From Ascochyta rabiei (Eukaryota > Ascomycota > Dothideomycetes > Pleosporales > Didymellaceae): a stretch of 64,000 bases of DNA. The stretch lies in the NCBI RefSeq assembly GCF_004011695.2, contig NC_082406.1, forward strand, positions 868,001 to 932,000, given 5' to 3'. The notes under the pieces were generated by a model. That model was not told the DNA's origin. It ran no database searches and saw nothing but the letters and a program-made list of their open reading frames with translations. Below, in pieces: positions 55,972 to 64,000 of this stretch. The position numbers were made by a program, and so were the translations under genes. Within the stretch, counting starts at the first letter, position 1. Each line of letters begins with the position of its first letter.

Positions 55972-56918
55972 TAGAATGATGTCGGATACAAGCGAGCTAA
56001 TACTATGTACAGGCGGTGGATGCAGCAGTGAAAGTGGGGGTTATCAGTACTGACATGTACCCTTGCTCGTACCCAGGACATTTCGAAAACAGGGGCCTTG
56101 CATCGATCCTACATTTGCGTCAAGCACATTGTCGCGCAACGCAAAGTTGCTGAAGCTATCCCAAGCTTCCAAAATGCTGGAGAGTGCGCCGTTTTCCAGC
56201 TCGGGTAGCTGGCATCCTATTTTCTTGTCCAGGCGAGGTCTCGTTTATGAGGACGACATGTCTCGTAGGAGCTATGGAAGTAGGAGATTGTGGATGACGT
56301 CGCCAGCAGCACTAAAAACCTACTAGTGAAGAACGTCTAGGCCTTCAAGTATGACCCCATTCTTACAACGACACAACGACGCTGATGCATATCAAACCAC
56401 GGATCTCACACATTCAGGTTGTCGGACTCACTGCCACAGCTTCCCGCCAGCTGCGAATATGCAACACTAGCAGCAATGCAGCACCAGCCACGTTGGAATT
56501 TCGACAATGAAACACTTTCATTCACGGCAATTTAAACCCGTTCTCAAATCTGGGCGCATTGCTCGGATAATAGACTATCGAGAACCTCTCGTTGATGTAG
56601 CAGGGGCCGTTTTGCAGCTCCCGGAGTAGACTTCCGGCAGACCATCTCCTTCCAGCAACCATGAGGCGGCAGTGAGCATACTGGTCGAATACATGCATAG
56701 CATGTAGGATCCTTTGCATTGCAGTGTGTGCATAACCACTTTACGCCGTTAGGTTGCGATGACTATGAGATCACCAATGACACGCGTTGATCGAGAGCAG
56801 TACACCTATGCATCAGATCGGACGGCGTTTTGAAAATTCGGCCAAACTGCAAGCCTGTAGGGATTTGATTGCATATTGTGAGACTGACCCTTCACTTACC
56901 TAGCAATCGTCTACTATA

Positions 56919-57532
56919 CTTGGTAGCTGGCATAAGTAGTGTAGGTAGAGACGCTTAACAGGGGTACTCAGCTGTAATTTTTAGGTAAATTAAATTAATT
57001 ACTTAGTATTTTGTAGCTTATCTGACGCGTACGTTGTGAAGATCGGACATAGGTCTCTAGATAGTTAATCTGGGCATCTGTGAGAGTGTGTGGGCAACTA
57101 GGTCGCCTCCTTAGAGTAACCTGTTTACTAGTAAGGGCATAGCTAACTTGTCTCTCTGTAATGTTTAGGAGGTTAGCAATAAACTAATAAGTATAGCCAG
57201 CCAGCCAGAGAGTCTAGACCTAGAGATTCTTATCTTGTAAGAGGTATTAGTAATAGGCAGGAGTAGATGGCTGAGTAGATAGACGAGATGGCTGAGATAG
57301 ATAGCTAGCAGATAGTTAAGATGGCTAAGATAGCTGAGATGGCTAAGATAGCTGAGATGGCTAAGATATAAGGATAAGGGTGTAGGGCAACAGCACGTAG
57401 ATGCTTCTAGAGACAAGAGACATTGTATTATATACAAAAATGGGGAGGATTTATATAATTTAGTTAATAGAGCCATTCCGCGACCTCCGGCTTATCCCGG
57501 ACCCACCTACACTACTTTTGCCAGCTACCAAG
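56919..57532. mobile_element. TA-flanked inverted-repeat element, 614 bp, RIP-like interior
   Basis: The left end CTTGGTAGCTGGCATAAGTA is matched by its inverse at the right (TACTTTTGCCAGCTACCAAG) over about 28 bp, and both ends are flanked by TA. The interior is markedly AT- and TA-rich with no open frame, as expected for a non-autonomous Tc1/mariner-like element or a RIP-mutated remnant. It contains an 18-bp tandem array. Confidence 0.8.
57270..57370. repeat. Degenerate 18-bp tandem array inside the 614-bp element
   Basis: Units of AGATGGCTAAGATAGCTG at 57319-57336 and 57337-57354, a partial unit to 57370, and diverged copies to the left. Confidence 0.8.
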
Positions 57533-58214
57533 TAGTAGTTGCGAATCTAATCCAATGCGCTGAACATCGGTTTCTAACAACCTGGACGAAGCTGGGCATA
57601 TTGGACATTCTCTCAGTGAACTGGTTTGTAAGCCATTCTCGCGCCTAATCGATGATATGCATGCTCTTGAGACATCAAGACGAAGGTTTGTTGCAGACCT
57701 TCCCAAGGCCTACACACGCAAGCATTTTATCGTTGAGACACTTTTCCCCACTGAAGTCAGTTGCCAGACCAGTTGCCGACTATCGCAATTGTGGAGCCCG
57801 ATGGTGAATTTGGGACGCGCCTTTCCTTTCTTGGCAATCATCCCATCTTGCACCGCAGCATGATAACCATGGTGCCTTGGATCCGAGACATTTCAATCGT
57901 GGACAAGATTGAACAGGGGCAGTCCATTAATCTTGACTCCAGTTCTTCGCAGAAGGGCCGTGTGCCGAACGAAACAGATACCTAAGGGCCCAATGTGGAA
58001 ATCTCCGTCTGTAGTAGCATCCATCGCGTGCTGAACGAATGCGCGCCACCAGATTACGAATAATTGCCATCGATGGTGTTTCAAATATTGAGTGCACCTC
58101 GGAAGCCAAGCACAAAGTATAAGTTGACGGCGCCCAGGAAGTCTTGTACCAATGCTTGTCGAACGCCTGTAGCTTATTCTCTCGCGACCCAAGCTGTTAG
58201 CACGAGTCAAAACC

Positions 58215-60092
58215 ATGGGTAAGTACCAGTCGATCTCTCCAAGACATGAATTCATCTCGTTGACAATACATAGCTGCCAACCACGACATTCATGAGAAGG
58301 ACCTAGAGTCAGCATCTGCGGCCTCACACTCTTTGTCAACTACCGAAGACCATATTGCACCTACGATCGAAGAACATGCAACCCTGAGAAAGGCTGCTGG
58401 TGGCATCCCTCCGGTTGCATATCTTATCTGTGTGGTTGAGCTTGCCGAACGTGCATCATACTATGGCGCAAAAGGTGTCTTCAACAATTTCATGCAATTT
58501 CCTCTCCCTAAGGGTGGCAACGGAACGGGTGCTGTACCCAAGAGCAACCCGAACGGCCATGCTGGTGCATTGTAAGTCATGATTGTAGACTTTGGTTCGT
58601 GCACAGCTGACATGTCATAGGAATAAAGGTCTCCAATTCGCATCAGCTATGAGCATCCTTTTCACCTTCCTGGCCTTCACTATTCCAATCTTCGGTGCCT
58701 GGTTGGCCGATGCTAAGATCGGGCGCTTCAAGGGCATCGTTTTGGGCGTACTTATTGGTGGTGTGGCACATGTCATCATGATTGGTGGAGCCGCGCCTGC
58801 TTTGCTAAAAGCTGGCAAAGGCGTCGCACCCTTTATGATCAGCTTCATCCTGCTCGCCGTTGGTGCTGGTATATTCAAGCCACTCGTCGCACCTACCTTG
58901 CTCGACCAGTATGAGCATCAGAAGCCGTACGTGAGGACTTTGAAGAGTGGTGAACGGGTCATCATCGACCCAGAGACCACCATCCAACGCATTCTGCTTA
59001 TCTTCTACGGATTCATCAACGTTGGAGCCTTTTTCGCCATTGCTACAACTTACGCGGAGAAGTACCTGGGTTTCTGGATCGCTTTCCTCCTCCCTGGAAT
59101 TGTTTATTTTTTACTGCCACTCCTTTTGTTCTTCATGAACAAGCACCTAGTCAAGAAGCCCGCACTGGGATCTGAGCTTGTGCAGTTCTTTAAGATCATG
59201 GGTGCTGCAATTAAGGGCAACAAGGGAAAGCTTTGGGGCAAGGGTTATTGGGATGCCGCCCGGCCTTCAACTCTTGCAGCCAAGGGACGTACCGTTACCT
59301 GGACAGACAAGTCTGTCGACGACGTTTACCGTACACTCGAAGCTTGCCAAATCTTCTTGTACTTCCCTCTGTGGAACTTGAACGACGGTGGCATCGGCGC
59401 TGTTCAATCGAGTCAGGGCGCTGCCATGACAACCAGAGGTGTACCGAACGACTTGCTCAGCCATTTCAACCCACTGACAATCATTGTCTTCTCGCCGATC
59501 CTCAGTCATGGACTCTATCCTTTGCTCAGACGCTATAATATCAAATTCGGGCGCATCAACCGCATCACGACGGGCTTCATCATCGCGGCTATTTCAGGTG
59601 CCATTGGTGCTATTGTTCAGTGGCGTGTTTACAAGACATCGCCCTGCGGCTACTACGCGTCTGATTGTGATGGAGTTTCATCACTCACAATCTGGTGGCA
59701 GCTGCCTAATGTCATGTTGGGAGCCATCTCCGAAGTTTTTGTCAACGTCACTGGTTATGAGCTGGCTTACGCTCGTGCTCCTCCCAGCATGAGATCGATT
59801 GTCATGGCTTTGTTTTTATTCAACACTGCGCTCTCGCAGGCACTTGCTGAACTCTTGATTCCCGTGATCTCGGATCCTCATCTCATCGTAAGTCAACCCG
59901 CCTTCAAATTCCATATCGCGCCAATGCTAATCTAATGAACAGTGGGTCTGGGCAGGTCCGGCCATCGCTCTTGTTGCGCAGACTGTCATTTTCGTCTGGA
60001 GGCACCAGGGCATCAACGATGATGAGTTTATGGTGTACGAGGATGAGACTCCAGTGGAGATCGTCCAGGCTGTCGACACGGAGAAAAAATAA
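58215..60092 (+). CDS. Proton-coupled di/tripeptide transporter (PTR2, POT family)
   Basis: Imports di- and tripeptides with protons across the plasma membrane. Exons 58215-58218 (ATGG only), 58274-58571, 58621-59887 and 59943-60092 join in phase to give 572 residues. About twelve hydrophobic segments follow an acidic N-terminal tail. The POT signature ELAERASYYGAKGVFNNF (ExxERxxYY) in helix 1 is intact, as are GAWLADAKIGRFKGI, the PTR2 helix-5 motif FYGFINVGAF and a long central loop (WDAARPSTLAAKG). The last exon supplies the final helix (AIALVAQTVIFVW) and an acidic tail. The 4-base first exon rests on a good GTAAGT donor and phase-correct acceptor. Confidence 0.88.
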
Positions 60093-61713
60093 GGACATGA
60101 CCGTAGAAACTGGAAACAGTGAGAGCCAAGTTCTGGTGGGATGGTCATCTGCTCTCGTAAATATGCAGAATGTTGGTGCCTACACACAATACCATTGTAT
60201 CTTCATATGAAATCAAAGGTGTCGTTTCATGAAAGCTTGTCATGCCCGCAGAGATGCGCTTTGCCTGCTCCCAAAGCACTGTGGCGAATGTGACATACTA
60301 CGAGCAGCACGAGCATGCAGCAGCATATTCTCCGCCTAGAAGACCAATTTCTCATCTCTCATCAACCCGACAGTTTTTCTCGTGTTTCATAAAGCCAAGA
60401 CGCGGCGCCTCTAACTCCTTACAGCCACAAGTCTGCCTATGGGCTTCAAACAGCAATCCAGCCAGAGTCCCATCTAGTCAATAAACCCTGTAGTCTTTTA
60501 TACAGTTCAAAGTGAGCAATACTTGAATGAAGTGGCTCCCAATGCCTCCAAGTTCAAAGAGAGCGCATATTTTTATTTGAGCTCTTCTGTGACAGAAACG
60601 AGTCTCTACATAGTCCCGGCTTATTAGTGACCATCGGTAATACGTCTGAAAACTGTGAGCCTGAGCTAAACGTTCGCAGCATTTTCACGAGAACTTCCTC
60701 GAGGCGGTCACTTCAGACTCCACCCTGGTTTTCAGCGCGTGAAAACATTCGACTGGCAATGTCCAACCGTCGTCATGACAGAGCAACCGAAGGCCGACCA
60801 TTGAGGCAGTAGGGACGACCTTATAGCAATTTATTTTGGCTATGCTCTCACACAGCAACGCAGTAACAAGCAAGATTCAAACTGAAAGAGCACGGGGCTA
60901 GGAGCAAGCTTGACGAATTTGCTGAAGGCAACGGTGCTTTCAAGGAGCTTCTCCTACGTCTGCTCAAAACTGTGTCAGAATGCGATATTTTAACTATGAA
61001 CTGCGAGACGGTCTAAATCAAATCGATGCTCTCTGGGAGAGGCGATTTGACATCAACGAGAGACTAGCTGAACCCTGCCTGTTTAGAGCTGTTTGCTAAC
61101 GACTCTCGGACCAGTGCAGTAGGGTCGACAAGGAATTGCGGAGCTTGAGAAGTCGCAATGCAGCTCTATAAAGAAAGAAAAAAAGGAAGGAAGGAAGGAA
61201 GGAAGGAAGCGATGGTCAACGCAACACATGGTAAGGAAAAATCCACACCATCATCACGATTCCTTCCAGTTAGAGCCGGAATCTGAGATTACAGAAAATA
61301 TGCAACAATATCTGACCGCGAGCTGCACAATGTGGTACTTGCTCACCTTGGGGCTTAAGAATACATCGACAGATTCTTGACCGATGATACATCCATAAGA
61401 TGTGGGATGCATGAGAGGATACAACCGTGGAGTGGCTCAATCGGCATTGACGGCAGTCAACTCAACTATGACGGTGAACAGATCGACTTCGGCAGTTCAT
61501 AGTACACGCTGAGAAAGGGTCCTCACAGAGATGAACATGATGAGCAAACGTCGAGTCATAATTCATTCCATCGTGCTATATAAATCTTCATGTCGTGAGC
61601 TTTCCTAGCTTTCCATACCTTGATGCAAGATGACAGTCCTAATGACTCATTGAAACCCAAACGCCGTCGCAATGCAATAAAACAAAACCTCATGGCGAAT
61701 CGTCAAAACGTGT
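60093..61713. other. Intergenic between convergent genes
   Basis: 1.6 kb with two 3' UTRs. A (GGAA)n microsatellite occupies about 61194-61208. No supported gene or RNA was seen. Confidence 0.45.
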
Positions 61714-62778
61714 TCACACGCCAAAAGCAACAGCGACTACAACCGCCACGACGACCGCCAATAAACTGCCCTGCGCCTTCGCCACACCACCCTCGCTCTC
61801 TTGCGTTAATGGCGCTGTACTTAGACTCCTCCTGCCAGTGGCCCCTGTAACACCGTTTGCAGCATCTACGCTCGCGATCGCAGGCCCAACGTTGAAGAAG
61901 TCGACCATCACGGCCCACGGCGCCTTGCCGTACACACTAGTACAGTTGCTTATACTCGAACCGAGACTACCATATCCGGTCTGGGCGTTTGTGGTGCTTG
62001 CGTACGTCTCGTTAGGACTCTGGATACCGAAAAGCTGCGTCTCGTACAGAAAGTGGTTCATCACAAAGAGACGACCTGAAGAAGCGACGGTGGATGTGGT
62101 GAGTCCGGTCGGGCGGCTAGGTGTGCAGGAGTAGTTGCTTGGGTTCACGTTCTCGTAACTGTTCTCGAAGGTGTAGGTGAATTGGTCCATAAGGAAGGGA
62201 TACTGTGGCGATGCTTCACTGAGCGAGGCAACAAAGGTCATCAAGCGCGTACCATTGCCGATCAGGTTATCAAGTGTAGGCCATGTTGTGGGGATGCTGG
62301 TAGAGGCCGGTGTGTAAGCGTATTCTGAGATGCCAGAGGAGTTGAATTGTGAGCCTAGGTCGGAGGCAGTCGCGGAGTCGGAGTTAACGATGAGGACCGT
62401 GACGACATCATTCTGGTTCTTGTCCATCCATGTTTTGATTGTTGAGAGCCAGGATTCGAGAGTACCGGCGTCGAGGAGATCGCAGGAGCTGTGGCAGAGA
62501 TGCCATTCATTTGCACCGGTTCCGTTGTTGTTCTTGTGCACTTGCGCGGAGAGAAATCGCACGCCGGCATCCAGTTGGGTTGTTGTGTCGTAGTAATGGT
62601 TACCTGAAGTGGAGAAGGATGTGTTCTTGTTACGCAGGAAGGGCGAATCGTGCGCTCCGAGTTGTGTGATGTTGTTGTAAGCTCTCGAGCACAATGATGG
62701 CGAGTTGTTGCATGCTGTTTGTGCGGTGGCAGTCGAGTAGAGGAGGGCGGACGCCGCCACTATACTTCTGAAGAACAT
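61714..62778 (-). CDS. PLC-like phosphodiesterase, secreted and GPI-anchored
   Basis: Single exon, 354 residues from ATG 62778 (a TTG 15 bases earlier is not a start). MFFRSIVAASALLYSTATA is a signal peptide. The PI-PLC X-type TIM barrel follows: LGAHDSPFLR holds the first catalytic His, DAGVRFLSAQVH the strand-2 motif, WHLCHSSCDLLDAGTL the second His region, and KNQNDVVTVLIVNSD the next strand. The eukaryotic PLC calcium/PH domains are absent, as usual for this fungal family. Many Asn-x-Ser/Thr sites and a C-terminal hydrophobic tail (LLAVVVAVVVAVAFGV) point to GPI attachment at the cell surface. The substrate is unknown. Confidence 0.85.
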   Translation of the reverse strand: MFFRSIVAASALLYSTATAQTACNNSPSLCSRAYNNITQLGAHDSPFLRNKNTSFSTSGNHYYDTTTQLDAGVRFLSAQVHKNNNGTGANEWHLCHSSCDLLDAGTLESWLSTIKTWMDKNQNDVVTVLIVNSDSATASDLGSQFNSSGISEYAYTPASTSIPTTWPTLDNLIGNGTRLMTFVASLSEASPQYPFLMDQFTYTFENSYENVNPSNYSCTPSRPTGLTTSTVASSGRLFVMNHFLYETQLFGIQSPNETYASTTNAQTGYGSLGSSISNCTSVYGKAPWAVMVDFFNVGPAIASVDAANGVTGATGRRSLSTAPLTQESEGGVAKAQGSLLAVVVAVVVAVAFGV

Positions 62779-64000
62779 ATTGTGTGGAAACAAGGTGGAC
62801 GTTCTGGGATTTGAACGATTTTGAGCAGCAGTAATATTGCTTGACGGAGATTGGAGAGCAAAGAATTCGTCAGCTACAAATGGAGTCCGAAAGCGACAGT
62901 GATTGTGTTTGTTCGTTAATCACAAACCTCACAAAGAGCGAAATAAATCAAAAGCGTCAATGGCCAGGGCAGGCGCTATGTTATAACAAGCAGCGTCTCA
63001 GTGCACATACCGGTGGCACTATCGTCAGCATGGCTGTGGCATGCGTACCGCAGTCAAATAGTGGAGCCAGTCGTCTTGCACACCACACATGCACAGCCCC
63101 AGAGCCGCGAAGAAGTTTCAGGCGGCGTCGTCAGCATGCCGGCCGAGCACGCCGCGACGCGTCCGAAACGTGGGACATTATGCGATTTTCGAAATTCGCT
63201 GGCTGGTTGACAGCACTCAAACGGCCCAGCAACGGCGCCTTGTCATCCGGAAGGTTGGAGTGTGGATGCAGTGTGGTTGGCGTGATGACTGAAGTGATGT
63301 CAATCGGTGGAGTTTGTGTGGACCCTGAGGCGGGTGTCTGTTTTTAGAGTGGCTGAATCCGCGTGGATTTGGCGCCGATCAGTACCACAACGCTACGGAG
63401 GCGTTGGAGGCGTCATCTTGCCTCTGCTCATCAAACATAGGAACTGTCATAAAGAGAAGCCTCACCTGCTTGAAAACGTGCCACCGGTTCGTTGTGTGAG
63501 GGATTTCTCGCCGCGTTGGTCCACCTAGATCGACTTTTTATCGATCGTCGTGACCCCAGCCTCCACTTCTCTAGGCTACACGTCAGCACTTCTGTTCGAC
63601 GGTCATTCTGGTTTTCACGCCGCATATGCTTGTAAAAGTAGGCGTTTGCTTGCATATCGCTTGTGGTCTTCGTTATTCGGTTCATGTTATTGCCCAACAA
63701 GTCGAGCGATGAGGATTAATTGGAGAAGCTGTTCAGCTGACATCCAAACAACGCCCAATCTCCGCGAGAATGCAGCTACGTAAATCAAAGCTCGCCTCTA
63801 GCATTTGAAAATCAGTTCCCGCCCAGGTACGATAGTGTCACTCTCATGTCGTGCCTGCTTACCCCAGTTACAGTTCAGCCTTCAATCAGTCTGCACCTGG
63901 TCAGGAGACGTGGAGCAGAGCAGCGAGATTTCAACCTGCCGCAATATTACCAAATCGTCCCGATATCCACGTTCAAAGCAATGGATCTACTTAGAGTATT
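62779..64000. other. Right end, no supported gene
   Basis: 1.2 kb to the window edge, including the promoter of the PLC-like gene. A 168-codon frame (62841-63347, plus) starts at TTG and looks like chance. Nothing else was recognised. Confidence 0.4.

Larger units (their letters stand above)
54133..58214. other. Gene-poor stretch with two transposon remnants
   Basis: 4.1 kb holding MITE copy 2 and the 614-bp TA-flanked element, with no supported gene. CGTTG/GGCG-rich short direct repeats occur at about 54167-54320 (GCATTGGG-GGCGTT recurring three times). The remainder shows nothing recognisable. Confidence 0.45.

Noticed and set aside
62841..63347. 168-codon plus-strand frame at the right end
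   Set aside because: TTG-started and no protein-like pattern.

Overview
The window comes from a filamentous ascomycete (Pezizomycotina). It has short spliceosomal introns of about 45-100 bp with GT/AG borders and CTGAC/CTAAC-like branch sites, loosely packed genes on both strands, and a Woronin-body protein (HEX1), which is restricted to this group. The gene style and isolated AT-rich islands suggest Dothideomycetes/Pleosporales, but that is an inference. Exon joins below were worked out by eye from splice signals, reading phase and family consensus.

Left part (1-23 kb). An MFS transporter runs off the left edge, followed by an F-box protein and a broken DUF3632-like gene. Then comes an aromatic-catabolism neighbourhood: an EthD-domain protein, a dead short-chain dehydrogenase, isovaleryl-CoA dehydrogenase, a carboxymuconolactone-decarboxylase-like protein, an intradiol ring-cleavage dioxygenase, a muconate cycloisomerase (CMLE fold), and a fusion of two EthD-like domains to a 3-oxoadipate enol-lactone hydrolase. 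A peroxisomal 4-coumarate-CoA-ligase-like enzyme lies 4 kb further on. Read as a pathway this gives ring opening, lactonisation, (possibly) isomerisation and lactone hydrolysis to 3-oxoadipate. The dioxygenase and cycloisomerase genes share a divergent promoter. A large AlkB-like dioxygenase with zinc ribbons and the ribosome-assembly WD40 protein SQT1 complete this part.

Middle (23-38 kb). This part is gene-poor. It holds a putative GPI-anchored secreted protein and a secreted precursor made of eight near-identical repeats joined at KR/RR sites, which has the architecture of Kex2-processed repeat proteins and fungal RiPP precursors. It also holds an interrupted frame, an isopenicillin-N-synthase-like 2OG dioxygenase, HEX1 with a long low-complexity N-terminal extension, and a possible small spliced gene.

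Right part (38-64 kb). Genes here are a GH18 chitinase with a CBM18 module inserted in the barrel and one GC-AG intron, a CCDC47/DUF1682 ER membrane protein, COX7a head-to-head with a mitochondrial PPR protein, two hypothetical proteins, a PTR2-type peptide transporter with a 4-base first coding exon, and a GPI-anchored PLC-like phosphodiesterase. Between them lie two copies of a 125-136 bp MITE and one 614 bp TA-flanked inverted-repeat element with a RIP-like AT-rich interior.

Several genes carry short tandem repeats just upstream of the start codon, and three loci contain otherwise open frames interrupted by TAG.
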